Origin: Hordeum vulgare subsp. vulgare
Taxonomy: Eukaryota > Streptophyta > Magnoliopsida > Poales > Poaceae
Assembly (NCBI RefSeq): GCF_904849725.1
Contig: NC_058519.1
Location: forward strand, 535,626,316-535,690,315
Direction: 5' to 3'
DNA length: 64,000 nt
The stretch's first letter is position 1, and each line of letters opens with the position of its first letter. The notes under the pieces are model-generated. The model was not told where the DNA came from. It did not search any database and worked only from the letters and a program-made list of their open reading frames with translations. Shown one piece after another: positions 22,198 to 33,873 of the stretch. Made by a program: the position numbers and the translations under genes.

Positions 22198-23390
22198 TGT
22201 TGGAAATCAGGGCTCCGTAGACCCAGAAAGGTCGAACACTAGGGTGCGCTCGCCCTCTTGTCATGTTCTCCCTCTCAAACTCATGATGGCTCTCCGATGG
22301 CTTGAGCTAAGGAAGATGAACAAGAACACACGCTAGTTTACCAAGGTTTGTGCCACCTTGCAGTGTAAGACCCTGCTCCTTCTTTTGTGGATTGCTTGTG
22401 GGAGAGAGAGCAGGTACAAGGTGGGTTCTTGCCCTAATGGAGTCAATCCCCTTCTATGGAGGTTGGGACTCTCTATTATACAAGCCCTGGTCCTCTTCCC
22501 CCCCCCCAAACACTCGGAGGGAAGGGTTGCCACAACGGCCATTTCGAAAGGGGACAGGATTGCAGTCCATCCAGACAAAGGTGGTCTTCGCGTGCCAAAG
22601 CTCTTCGTGTGACGCACTAGTGGGCTCGAATGTGACCTCCGTCTTGCCGAGCCCCCAGCCTAGGTCCTCTAGCACCAAATGGGAAGACTTTAGGGGTTGC
22701 TTTGGGATCCTGCCAGCTAGCCCTGCTCCCTTAGAACAAAAGTGGAAAGCCTCTCTGTGTGTGCCCGCTCGCACCGCTCCTGCGGTGCCAATGCAGCCTA
22801 TGTCACCCACGTGAAGATGCATGATCACGCGACCCTGTCCGATCTCCCTTAATAAGCCCGCCCCGCGAGGGCCTCAGGGGTGGCCTCGGGACGCGTCCTT
22901 ATAGTGAGCAGACTCACGCGGTCCTTGACAACGATCCTCTAGCACTTGCCTCGCGAGGAGAGGGACCTCGCGAGGGTCTTGCTTGCTCGGCCCGCCGCTG
23001 CGCTGAATCAGGCCTATGCAGCGTCTTGCACCTAGGGTCGCAGGCTGACGGGCCTGGGTACCCCCAGTTCCAAGGGCCCGATAGTAGCCCCCGGGACCGC
23101 GTCGTGCATGACTTTGCCCGATGGGAGGGGCGAAGCAACGCGGGTCCCAACCTCCTACAGGCCAGGCTTGACGCTTGACACCCTGCAGGTCGTGGGACTC
23201 TTCTCCTTCCCGCAACGCTTTGGGAACCACCCCAAGTGATTTGACGTAAAGCATGCACGTAGCGGCGGCCATCATTGCTCTCATTGACAAGCGCCGTCCC
23301 CCGCGATGTTCTTCCCTCGTGAGACTGCTCCTCGGCCCGCGGCATGCACAGAGTGGCCTGTTGGGGGGACAAAGCGACGTGAGACATAAC

Positions 23391-23899
23391 TGTCGTGGTT
23401 TTGTCATGGCAGATGTCCTCGTGAAAGGACTTAATGAAGGAGCCATCGCACCTTGTTGGCGACTCAAAGGGGTGTGAGCGAAAGCGAGACTCTGGTTTAC
23501 CCAAGTTCGGCCCCTCGTGTGGAGGTAAAAGCCTACGTCCTGCTTTTTGTAGATTGATAGTGGTTTCGATTACAAGGAGGGTGTAACTCGCCTGACCTAG
23601 CTCTTGATGATTTCTAACTTGCCCTATCTTCCCCAGGGACTCGCCTTTATATACATGTCGAGGCCCTAGGATTTACAAGAGTCCTAGCAACGCTACAGAT
23701 CGTGGTCTTCCTTATCTCTAAGTCGTCGTGCTTTCCAAGACCAGAAACCTCCTTGGCGGTCTATCCTGTGTATAGCTCCTGAACCGCCATCCGGCTCCTG
23801 GGCCCCTTGGGCCAAGGCTTGTATTATCAATAGATGAGTCGCCCCTTTAGTGACCCGGCCTAGCTAGGGCGGGTTACACCGTAGGTAATATCCCCAACA
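23391..23899 (+). mobile_element. Solo LTR (509 bp) with ATAAC target duplication
   Basis: It starts TGTCGTGGTTTTGTCATGG and ends TAATATCCCCAACA, with TG..CA ends. ATAAC lies at 23386-23390 and again at 23900-23904, a perfect 5-bp duplication. There is no internal region, so it is a solo LTR left by recombination between two LTRs. TATA-like TTTATATACATG occurs near 23645. The element family is unknown to me; the TGTCGTGG start resembles that of E's LTR. Confidence 0.9.
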
Positions 23900-24113
23900 A
23901 TAACTGTCTGCACGCCAGGCATGGCATGCGGTGCTTGATGGAACGCATGTCGCCTCTACTTCCCAGGACACCTCAGGGACTCCGGTCGTGCCTATAAAGC
24001 TGCCACACCCGAGGGACAAAGCCGCCACCACATAGCTTCTCACTTCTGCCGTTCTCCCGCTCTACTCCGCTATTCTTGTGCAAATGTTTCCTTCTTCCCC
24101 CCTTTCTTCTTTC

Positions 24114-24390
24114 CATGGAGGCTAGGAGGGATGCCTCAAGCGCTGAAGTGCGGGCGGGGCCTTCGGAGCCTCCATCTTCTCCTCGCGGCGACGAGGCCCA
24201 GCCACCGAGGCTGACCCCAACGCGACGAGTGTCTCCACGCTCTCGTGGTGGCGCCTGGTTAAGCCCATGCCAATGCGGATGTGAGGGTGGCTCACGAGCG
24301 AGAGGCCGCCCTGGAGGAGTATCACGGCTTGCTTGCCCGGCAGGAAGCCCATCTCCACCTAAGGTTTGATGCGCTCCAGGAGGAGGTGAG
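24114..24390 (+). pseudogene. Coiled-coil ORF of element H, truncated
   Basis: From ATG 24114 the frame gives MEARRDASSAEVRAG, a Ser/Pro/Arg-rich head. After a frameshift near 24255 a second frame reads VAHEREAALEEYHGLLARQE and FDALQEEV, a heptad-like coiled coil. It is then cut by the LTR of G at 24391. Charged coiled-coil ORFs of this kind occur in grass retroelements, but I do not recognise a domain. TATA-like CCTATAAAG lies about 120 bases upstream. Function unknown. Confidence 0.4.
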
Positions 24391-25977
24391 TGCTACCTCT
24401 TGAGCTTGCGTCGGTATTACCTTGAAGAGGAAAGGGTGATGCGGCGAAGTAGATAAGTATTTCCCTCAGTTTGTTGAGAACCAAGGTATCAATCCAGTAG
24501 GAGGAACAAGCAAGGCCCCAATCATAGTACCTACACAAAGAATATAACTCTTGCACCCAACACTAAAAAGGGGTTGTCAATCCCTTCAGAGTTATTGGCA
24601 AGGGTGAGATATCATAGAGATAGATATAAAATATTGCGCAAACAAAAGTAAATAAATTGCAGCAAAGTATTTTTGGTATTTTTGGTTTATAGTTTCTGAA
24701 AGTATAATATAGAAAATAGACCCGATGGGCATAGGTTTCACTAGAGGCTTCTCTCATAAAGGAAAATAATACGGTGGGTGAACAAATTACCGTCGAGCAA
24801 TTGATAGAAAAGCGAATAATTATGAAGATATCCAAGGCAATTATTATGCATATAGGCATCACGTCCATGTCAAGTAGACCGAAACGATTCTGCATCTACT
24901 ACTATTACTCCACACATCGACCAACTCCTGCCTCCATCTAGAGTGTTAAGTTCACGAAGAACAGAGTAACACATTAAGTAAGATGACATGATGTAGCGGG
25001 ATAAACTCAAGCAATGTGATGAAAACCCCATCTTTTTATCCTCGATGGCAACAATACAATATGTGCCTCGCTACCCCTACTATGTCACCTGGTGAGGACA
25101 CGCAAGATTGAACCCAAAACTAAGCACTTATCCCATTGCAAGAACTACCAATCTAGTTGGCCAAACCAAACCAATAACTCGAAGAGACTTGCTAAGATAT
25201 GAAATCATGCATATAAGAATTTCAGAAGAGACTCAAATAATATTCATAGATAATCTGAACATAAACTCGCAATTCATCGGATATTGAAAAACACACCACA
25301 AAGAGTATTACATCGGATAGATCTCCATGAAGATCATGAAGAACATGGTATTGAAGATCAAGGAGAGAGAAGAGGCCATCTAGATACTGGATATGGACCC
25401 GTAGGTCTATGGTGGATTACTCAAACATCATCAGAGGGGCAATGGAGTTGATGTAGATGCCCTCCGTGATCAATTCCCTCTCTCGCAGATTACCGGAAAA
25501 GGCTCCCAGATTGGATCTCACAGGAACAGAGGCTCCCGGTGGCGGAAAAGTATATTCATTGCTCTCTTTGGCGATGGAGGGATATTTGAGAATTTCTAGG
25601 CCGAAGAATAGGGTTAGTAGACCTAAAGGGGACCCACAATCCAGGGGGCGCGGCCACCCCCCTAGGGCGTGCCCTGCAGGATTGTGGCCTCCCGGCAGGT
25701 GCCCTGCCCCCTACTCCAAGTCTTCTGGTTTCTTTTGGTCCAAGAAAAATCTTTCCAGAGGTTTTATTCCGTTTGGACTCCGTTAAATATTCCTTATCTG
25801 CAATACTCAAAAACATGGAAAAAACAGAAACTAGCACTAGGCTCTAGATTAATAGGTTAGCCCCAAAAATAATATAAAACAACATATTAATGCATATAAA
25901 ACATCCAAAACTAATAATATAATAGCATGGAACAATAAAAAATTATAGATATGTTGGAGACATATCAGCATTCCTAA
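24391..25977 (-). repeat. 3' LTR of element G
   Basis: On the minus strand it starts TGATATGTCTCCAACATATC (25977) and ends AAGCTCAAGAGGTAGCA (24391). It has TG..CA ends, is 1587 bp long, and contains a GC-rich hairpin-like block (25628-25690). It resembles the fragment at 6881-7691 at its start and F (45179-45804) at its end. Confidence 0.85.
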
Positions 25978-28113
25978 ACTTAATTCCTGCTCGTCCTCGA
26001 GTAGGTAAATGGTAAAAACAGAATTTTTGATGTGAATGCTACTAACATATTTATCCATGTAATATTCTCTATTGTGGCATGAATATTCAAATCCATAAGA
26101 CTCAAATCAAAAGTATAATGTTGACATAAAAACAATAATATTTCAAGCATACTAATAAGGCAATTGCTTCATTTCAAAATAACATGGTCTTAGAAAGTTA
26201 TCCCTAGAAAATCATATAGTCTGGCTATGCTCCATCTTCACCACACAAAGTATCTAAATCATGCACAACCCCGATAAAAATCAAGCAATTGTTTCACATG
26301 TTCTATGTTCTCAAACATTTTCAACTGTCATGCAATACATGAGCGTGAGCCATGGATATAGCACTATAGGTGGAATAGAGTATGGTGAAGGTTGGAAAAA
26401 AGGAGAAGATTGTCTCACATCAATTAGGCACATCCATGGGCTATGGAGATGCCCATCAATAGATATCAATGTGAGTGAGTAGGGATTGTCATGCAACAAA
26501 TGCACTAGAGCTATAAGTGTATGAAAGCTCAAAAAGGAAACTAAGTGGTTGTGCAAAAGATGTAATTCCGCTAGTTATATGAAAGTGACGAAATAGGAGA
26601 CTCTCAGTGAAGAACATGGTGCTAATTTGGAGCACAAGTGTGGAAAAATATAGTAGCATTGTCCCTTCTCTCTTTCCCTCATTTTTTTATTTTTATTTCT
26701 TTTTTTTCTTTTTTTGGTGGGATTCTTTGGCCTCTTTTATTTTTTATGGGCTTCCGACGCCTCTTTTATTTTTTGTAAAGTCCGTAGACCCATCACAACT
26801 TATGAGGGAATCATAGCTTCCATCATCCTTTTCTCACACGGGACAATGCTCTAATAATGCAAATCATCACACTTTTATTTACTTACAACTCAAAGATTAC
26901 TACTCACAATATATGACTCTATAAGCAATATGGAAGTGATGGTGCGTGTCATAAAAACGGTACGGTGGTGTTGCATGGAAATATATCTCGGAATGGCTAT
27001 GAAAATGCCATAATAGGTAGATATGATGGATGTTTTGAGGAAAATATATGGTGGTTGTTTTGAGGAAGGTGGGTTTAATGTACCGCGAAAATTGTGTGGT
27101 ACTAGAGAGGCTAGCGAAGGTGGAAGGGTGAGAGTGTGTATAATCCATGAACTCGACATTAGTCATAAAGAATTCAAATACTTATTGCAAAAGCCTATTA
27201 GTTATCGAAGCAAAGTATTAGACACATGCTCCTAGGGGAAGGGTTGGTATGAGTTAACCATCGTGCGATCCCGACCTCCACACAAAGGTTGACAATCATT
27301 AAACAAATCATGCTCCGACTTCATCGCATGACAGTTCACCATATGTGCATGCTACGGGAATCACAAGCTTTGACACAAGTATTTCTTCTAATTCAGAATT
27401 ACTTACTAGCATGACTCTCATATTACCATCTTCATGTCTCAAAACTATATGCAAGGAATCAAACTTCTCATCATATTCAATGCACTTAATATGAAAGTTT
27501 TTATTATATCCCTCTTGGATGCCCATTATATTAGGACTAAATTAATAACCTAAACCAATTACCATGTTGTTTAAACAACTCTCAAAACAATATAAGTGAG
27601 GTACGAGAGTTTAATTTTTTTTCATAAAATACCACACCGTCGTGCTCGAAAAGATATAAGTGAAGCACTAGAGCAACATTACCTATCTCAAAAGATATAA
27701 GTGAAGCACAAAGGGTATTCTAATAAATTCAAGATTCAGCTTATCTCTCTCAAAATATGTGTGCAGCAAGGATGATTGTGAAAAACTAAAAAGTAAATAC
27801 ACATATCATACAAGACGCTCCAAGCAAAACGCATATCATGTGGTGAATAAAAATATAGCCTCAAGTAAATTTACCGATTTATTGAAGACAAAAGAGGGGA
27901 TGCCTTCTGGAGCATCCCCAAGCTTAGGCTCTTTGGTATCCTTGAATAAGGCTTTGGGTGCCTTGGGCATCCCCAAGCTTAGGCTCTTTCCACTCCTTAT
28001 TCCGTAGTCCATCAAATCTTTACCCAAAACTTGAAAACTTCACAACACAAAACTCAACCAGAAAACTCATGAGATCCGTTAGTATAAGAAAAATAAATCA
28101 CTACTTTAGTTAC
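25978..28113 (-). other. Non-coding 3' internal region of element G
   Basis: The minus strand reads a polypurine-like GGAATTAAGTTTAGGAATGC directly before the LTR. Two AGCCTAAGCTTGGGGATGC strings lie further upstream (27908-27930 and 27967-27990), about 60 bases apart, so a tract like the polypurine tract is present three times. A T-rich stretch occupies 26670-26720. I see no gene in this 2.1 kb. Confidence 0.65.
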
Positions 28114-28295
28114 TGTCGTGGTATTTCCGGGACAGATGCCATAGGGTGGCCTAATTCATGGATTCAGGCCGATGGGCGCCGGCGGCGTGTGGGAACGGGT
28201 TTGGGCGCAAGACACATGACGCCGGGGTAACCAGGTTAAGGGCCCTCCGGCGATTTAAGCCACCCTATGGTATATGTCGTGGAAATACCACGGCA
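28114..28295 (+). repeat. 5' LTR of element E, 182 bp with fold-back ends
   Basis: It starts TGTCGTGGTATTTCC and ends GGAAATACCACGGCA. The first 41 bases and the reverse complement of the last 41 agree at about 35 positions, so the LTR can fold into a long stem with a GC-rich loop. A primer-site-like TGGCGCCCACC follows at once. I cannot rule out an internal deletion, since the other LTR is not in the window. Confidence 0.65.
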
Positions 28296-28297
28296 GT

Positions 28298-28314
28298 TGG
28301 CGCCCACCATGGGG
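28298..28314 (+). other. Primer binding site of element E
   Basis: TGGCGCCCACCATGGGG starts three bases after the LTR. TGG first is the usual start of a site complementary to a tRNA 3' CCA end. I do not name the tRNA. Confidence 0.65.
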
Positions 28315-28360
28315 CCGGCAGCGACGCCAGTCGGAGTGACGTTTCGGGCGGGACCCTACA

Positions 28361-31300
28361 TGTCACATCCCTGACACCTTAAGCAAGTTAGCTTTGTGCT
28401 CATTTTTTCTTTGCATTGCGTCTAGGAAATTTTCAACAAGAACAAAGCAAGTGATGAAGGAAAATGCTAAAACCCTAGCCACTTCTCAAAATAAAGGAAA
28501 ATTCAAACTAGTTAAAATCAATGAACCCAAAATGGCCTCAAGAAAAGTTCAATCTTTCTGATAAATCATGAAAGTAAATAAGCAATGAAGAAAACCATTT
28601 TCTTGACACTTTAAGCATTTTAATTAAATGCAAAAAGCTACTGGTTTCAAGTTTAAAATTTGAAATCAGAAACTTTAAACTTTCAAAAATATTGAAAATT
28701 TAGGAATGGTTGGAAATATTCCAACAAATATTCTGGTGTGTTTAAAATAGCTTTTACAAACTATTTGGGAGCTGAAATAAATAGCAAGTTAATGAAATAG
28801 CAAAACAGAAACAAATCAGAAAAAAAGAGAAAGAAATTACCTGACGCTCACCTGGCCCGGCCCATCTTCTCCTGTCGTCTTCCTCCTCGCCAGTAGGAGC
28901 AGGAGGTGGCTGCCGCGTCGCCGCGCGCCTCCACGCAGCTCCCTGGCTGCCTGGCCGCCGCCTCGCGCTGGCAAGCACGGGGATATCCACCCCCAGGCCA
29001 TCCCTATCCGTTCCCCAGCTTCAGTTCCCCCTCCTCTCGGGATCTCTCCTCCCTCCTTCTGCCGCCATTGCCACGAGCTCGAGCTCGAGCCGCCGCGCCT
29101 CTAGCCACAGGAACCCCCTTCCGAGTAGTCCAGTAGCTTCGCCTCGTCGAGCTGGTTCTCTCTGCAACGGCCGAAGTCTCCCCAAGCTCCGCAACGTCCC
29201 CAACGCCATCGTCTTCAACCTTCGGACGCCGGCAAACCGACGGTGAAACACCGGCAACAGCCCTTCCCCGAGCCGTCTAAGCCCTTCTCTGCACTCCCCG
29301 TGAGCCTGCGATCATTTCCCCTCTCTTTCCCCTCGGACCCGAGCCCCCTAGCCACTGGACCATCGAACCCGTACTCCGGCAGCCGCCCCAGCTCGTCGCC
29401 GGCTTACTCCGGCCACCTATAGCTCTCCCTGAGACCAACGCTGGATGTGGTCGAGCCTGGAGATCACTCCAGTGCTCTCAGCCTCCTTTTCCGAGCACCA
29501 CAGCACGTTTTAGCGTGTCTCCGGCGAGGTTCTGTCGCGGATCTGGTCGCCGCCGGCCAGGCTCCGGTGAGGGCCGACGTGGCCAACCTAATCCAGTAGT
29601 TAAAATGCCTAAACACTCACTGATAGTGGGCCCAAGGCCAAGTCAAACCCACTTAGGGGCTGGTCAGCGCGGGATTAGCCCCTGAGAGGCTGACCAGTGG
29701 GTCCCCCTTGTCAGGTTTGACCTGAACAGGTCAGCTGACCTGCTGATGTCAGGCTGACGCAATAAAGGGATTTTCCAGTATAAGAATAATTCCAGAAATG
29801 TTTAAAACTTCAAAAATTCATAGAAATTAATCTGTAACTCAAATGAAAATAATTTATATATGAAGAAGTATCAGTAAAAGGCAAGGAATCTGAATATGTC
29901 ATTTTCAAACATGTTGGAAAATGTTACAGAACCCAAGCATGTAGATTAATGAATAAGTCAATTCTTATAAATACTTTATAAATGGATTATGGAAAATATT
30001 TAAATTTCACTATGATTGACATGATCAAATACTGTCCTAATTACAAACCAGCAACCTAACATGGCATCCCATGCATGTTAACATCAAGTTGATCTGAGCA
30101 TCAGGTCGAATCAATTAAAACGGTATCCGAGAATACCTCGTTTGAAGTGATATTTGAATGTGATTCAAATCAACTTCAAACCTAATACATGTTAGTTACA
30201 ATAGTATATCACCTTGCATTCTCATGCCATGCTCATGCATCATCTTGATTGCATATGCTTGATATTGATTGTTGTCATTCCTTTCGGTAGGCTCCGTTCC
30301 CCCGGATTCCACCGAATATCCGTCTGACGGATATTGTCACTCCTCTGAGCAACAAGGCAAGCAACCATTTTGATCATCCCGATAAATCCCATGTTCTTGC
30401 TCCTGCACTTACTTATTGCATTAGGATCAAATGCTTCAACTGCTTTTGCCACGTTAGTTGAACCCACTTCCTTTGCATGACCTATCCTTGTCACAGTAAA
30501 TAGCCGAACCTTGCAACCTAGCATACCTGGTAGTTGCTTGAGCCATGATGTGCCTTATCCTGCTATGCATGCTATGCTTAGAGTTGTGTATGGTCTGTCA
30601 TCTGGGAGATGAACAGAATTGTGAGAATGTGTTCGGTAAGCAAAGGTTGTGTGTTGAACCTGATTTGGTAAAGGTACCGGTGAAAGGCTGTGTAGGAGTA
30701 CATGGCGGGTTGTTTCATTGGAACCATCCTTAGGAATTGAGTTCCGTGTATGTAATCCAAGACGAGATACTACCACATGCTGGGCCCTGAAATATGACCC
30801 CGCTCGACTTATTAATCGCTTAGTACTCGGTCCAGGAGTTGCAAGTAGTTTCTGGTGTTTATAGTCATGCTGGAGGCCGTGCATGGTGCTAACCTGAGAG
30901 GTGGGCTGTGATACGGTAGGCAGTGGCACGGTGTACCAAGTGGCACCCGGATGGTGGGCTTGGGAACCCTGCCCACATTGTTTGGGGCCGTGGCGGAAAC
31001 CTCCGCCGGACTTCCGTGCGGGTTACCCTCAGATAGGCGATAAACCTGGACTAGGTACTAGTGTGGTTAACGGTCGTGGCCGACTCCCTCGCTAGGCTTC
31101 CGCTTGAAGGTTGCCGAGGTGCATGACGTGCACATGGCGATAAGTGGCGAGAGCGTGTATGACGAAGTACACCCCTGCAGGGTTATGATCTATTCGAATA
31201 GCCGCGTCCGCGGATATGGACTACTTGGAGACATATGTTGTTCATAGATAACTTCAATGGCTACTCATAAAATTGTCAAGATAAGTGTGAGTGTCGTGGA

Positions 31301-32319
31301 CGGCATTTCCGTATGGATACGGAATGATTCCACGATGGTGTATTGTTGTGGTGTTAGTGGACTCGTGTGCGAGAAATCAAGTTGTCCAAATTATTTAAAA
31401 ATGCAAGTTGTCTAGCCACGTGTCAAATGCTGGCTTTCCGCATGAAACCCCACCATACCTTATTGATACCTTGCATGAGTAGATAGTTATCCTAAAGTCT
31501 TGCTGAGTACCTCCATACTCATGTTTGCTTAATAAATGTTGCAGAGCTTGCTAATGACCCTAATGGAGGGTTCTTCATAGACATCGACGACGACTAGTAG
31601 CTGGTGTCCCAGCTACGATCTGGCCCTAGGTTGGGTCTGTAGTATAGTGAGGCCATGTGCCTTCTAGTTGCACCTGTCTGTACTCAGACAGTTTTAAACT
31701 CTTTCGCTGGCTTGTAACTGAATGACTGCTATTATGGGTCGTGAGACCCTTACTGTGTAATATTATGTGTGTGGCTCTTCTGATCCTCTTGAATAAAGCT
31801 TGTATGTTTATGGTTATGTTGTGATGCCATCGATGTATCTATACATATCGGTATGCCATGCATACGTGTGTCGTACTTGATATGTATGGGGTTCGATTAC
31901 CTAGTCGTGAATTTTAGTAGCACTCCTTACAGGGAAATGCCCCTTTGTGATCCAACGAGCCATGGTAGCTCGCTACTGCTCCGGACACATTGGTTGACCG
32001 GCATGTGTCCTTCTTAGCTGCTGTGTATGTCCCCTTTGGGGAAATGTCACGCGATGTAATGGAGTCTTTTAGCTTGCTACGACTCGTCTACACTCGCTGG
32101 TGACCGACACCTGCTTTGTTGGGTCATGTATGTCTGTCCTTGTGCGGTACTGCCACTTTGGTTTATGACTAGACTTGTCGATCCGGGTTCTTTGACATTG
32201 GAATGCTAGCGACACTATTGCATACGTGAGTCAAAAGACGCAAACGGTCCCGGCTAAGGTAAGTCTGCAGCCGTGGAGTTAACCGTGCGTTGGTATCGCT
32301 TAGGATCGGGGTCCCGACA
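28361..32319 (+). repeat. 5' LTR of element D, 3959 bp
   Basis: It starts TGTCACATCCCTGACACC and ends GGGGTCCCGACA. It contains a GC-rich block (28850-29580), AT-rich flanks and, close to its 3' end, a perfect splice-donor consensus AAG|GTAAGT (GT at 32259). It retains 394 bp (29455-29848) missing from the 3' LTR. Open frames in the GC-rich block are not supported as genes. Confidence 0.95.
32256..32261 (+). promoter_or_regulatory. Candidate splice donor in the LTR of element D
   Basis: AAG followed by GTAAGT is a perfect plant 5' splice site. The 3' LTR keeps AAGGTAAGG at 41822. Acceptor-like sites lie directly before both downstream start codons (32751-32756 and 33861-33872). Splicing would remove the primer site, giving messenger rather than genomic RNA. 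No transcript evidence is available here. Confidence 0.45.
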
Positions 32320-32323
32320 GCGT

Positions 32324-32335
32324 TGGTATCAGAGC
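32324..32335 (+). other. Primer binding site of element D (initiator tRNA-Met)
   Basis: TGGTATCAGAGC lies four bases after the LTR end and matches the complement of the 3' end of plant initiator tRNA-Met. Confidence 0.95.
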
Positions 32336-32756
32336 CTGACTGACTGTAGGATTACTAAGCCAAACTGGTCGAAGTTGAGTCTAGAATTGCTTTAGTTATA
32401 TATAAGGGAATTGTTTGTGTAAGGGAATGTAAGACTCTTGTTCTCTTCTCAAGTTATTCTATTCTGGTCATCCTCGTCTTTCTGCGGGAATTAAGGACTA
32501 GGTTACTCATCTTCTTCTAGGCTCGTGTTTCTGATCGGTAGATTATAGGACTCCGGGTCAAGAGATATTTGGGTTTCTTCCATTCCTAGGAAAATGGAAG
32601 TAAGTTTGATGATCAGAGAATTGAACTTGATAGTTGAGTGGTTACGCTATTCCATTTTGGGTTGTCTCAAAATTTGTTTTTGAGCATTTACAGCCGTTAT
32701 GCTGCCCAATTTTGCATTCAGAGCTCTAATGCTTTTGCATTACTCTCTATTTACAG

Positions 32757-33530
32757 ATGCCTGGTCGTCCTTCTCGTCAGGTGGTACTTCTGACCAGGTG
32801 CATAGATGTGCCGGGTCATACGGCCATGCTGGTCAGGGTGATGTCGGTGTGCGGTTACCGCTGGTACCCCGAGTACACAGTGGAGGAACAGTACCGAGAC
32901 TTCAACCAGAGCCAGTACATCTGCACTGTTAGGGTATTTCCAGACTACCCTGGAGCTGAGGAGCCAATCCATTGGTCCTATGGGTTGGGAGTCACTGTTG
33001 ACATGGCAGTACAAGATGCTGCCTATTCAATGCTGACCATTATGAGAGCGAGACATGCACTGCTGCAGAATTCAGAGTTCTGCTATGTTCCGGCCTCTCA
33101 GCCCGATGAAGAGGGATACCTCAGCGGAGTCTATTTTGATTCTTCTATGGAGGATCCACTATTGCAGTCCACTGTTGAGATGCTAGAGAACAGAGACAGG
33201 GATGCTCGTGCTCTCCGCATGGAGCTTTATGCTACCCGTGCCTGTCTGTGGACGGCTTTGACGCACCTGGCACCGGTAGTCCAGACAGGGTACGGAGATA
33301 TGGAGATGCTGAACCCTGTTAGGACCCATCTTCCGGCCCACGTTGACTGGCCAGCTATAGGAGGAGTCACCCCTCTTCGGGGACCCCTCTTACCACCAGT
33401 TAGGGGACCAAGGCCACATCCGTGTCCTTATGGATCCCAGGGATCTCAGGCTGGAGTGTTTCCTGATCCGCAGGTTGAGCTTCCAGGTCATGGAGGTAAT
33501 CTCTATGAGATGTTCTATGCGGATGCCTGA
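32757..33530 (+). CDS. Extra ORF upstream of gag in element D, unknown function
   Basis: An intact 257-codon frame from ATG 32757 to TGA 33528-33530, on the same strand as gag-pol and separated from it by 343 bases. The start follows a splice-acceptor-like CTCTATTTACAG directly before the ATG. Residues about 25-100 (VMSVCGYRWYPEYTVEEQYR, YICTVRVFPDYPGAEE, GLGVTVDMAVQDAAYSMLTI) have the order strand, strand, helix with small residues, faintly like a double-stranded RNA-binding fold. That is a guess from pattern. A charged helix follows (EMLENRDRDARALRMELYA), and the C-terminus is Pro/Gly-rich. I do not recognise a named family. It has no lesion although gag-pol has two stops. Confidence 0.6.
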   Translation: MPGRPSRQVVLLTRCIDVPGHTAMLVRVMSVCGYRWYPEYTVEEQYRDFNQSQYICTVRVFPDYPGAEEPIHWSYGLGVTVDMAVQDAAYSMLTIMRARHALLQNSEFCYVPASQPDEEGYLSGVYFDSSMEDPLLQSTVEMLENRDRDARALRMELYATRACLWTALTHLAPVVQTGYGDMEMLNPVRTHLPAHVDWPAIGGVTPLRGPLLPPVRGPRPHPCPYGSQGSQAGVFPDPQVELPGHGGNLYEMFYADA

Positions 33531-33873
33531 GCTGTGAGCGGAAGGATAGTATGGTAGTAGCCATACGTTCACAGTCCTGCATGACTTGTGAAGTATGCCT
33601 GTGATGTGAAATGAATTCCGGAGGCCTAGATAAATAATGTATAGGAATCTTGTAAGCCTCTGATGAGTAGTTTCATAATTTCAGTAGTTTGCTCTTCGAG
33701 TAAGTTTGTACTGAACTATGTAAGGGTGTGTATGAACCATGGTGTATATATAGCAGATGCTTGTTACCATGTTGTTTGGATATTCATTTTCGCATTCCGT
33801 GTGTTCGGTACATTCTTAATCCATAGCTAGTATTGATATGATGTTGGTCTAAGCTGTGAGTTTGTTTGTCAGG

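Larger units (their letters stand above)
22198..24390 (+). mobile_element. Element H: GC-rich unclassified retroelement segment
   Basis: It starts TGTTGGAAATCAGGGCTCCG at 22198, which looks like an LTR start. It continues as GC-rich DNA with CGCGAGGG repeats (22860-22980), a TATA-like CCTATAAAG (about 23988) and a coiled-coil ORF (24114 on) cut by G at 24390. I find no clear LTR end or primer site, so the class is a guess. A solo LTR sits inside at 23391-23899. G's presumed target duplication GTGAG (24386-24390) marks the right edge. Confidence 0.45.
24391..28113 (-). mobile_element. Element G: gypsy-type retroelement, 3' end (minus strand)
   Basis: The 3' LTR (24391-25977) and 2.1 kb of adjoining internal DNA are present on the minus strand. 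The rest lies to the right, beyond the nested insertions and off the window. E interrupts it at 28114. No coding sequence is visible in the part present, as is usual for the non-coding 3' region of such elements. Confidence 0.75.

Noticed and set aside
22350..22828. Open frames of 124-154 codons in element H
   Set aside because: No domain, low-complexity composition, overlapping on both strands.
22874..23504. Minus-strand open frames of nearly 200 codons in the GC-rich region
   Set aside because: They run across the boundary of the solo LTR at 23391, so they cannot be an ancestral gene; GC-rich composition explains the openness.
26670..26720. T-rich run as a poly(A) tail of a LINE on the minus strand
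   Set aside because: No LINE coding sequence or target duplication nearby; it fits the non-coding region of G.
28850..29400. GC-rich open frames in the LTR of D, repeated at 38820-39400
   Set aside because: The two LTR copies do not keep the same frame, and the region is untranslated LTR.
30240..31095. Open frames in the LTR of D on both strands, also near 39811-40660
   Set aside because: They repeat only because the LTR is duplicated; no protein family resemblance.
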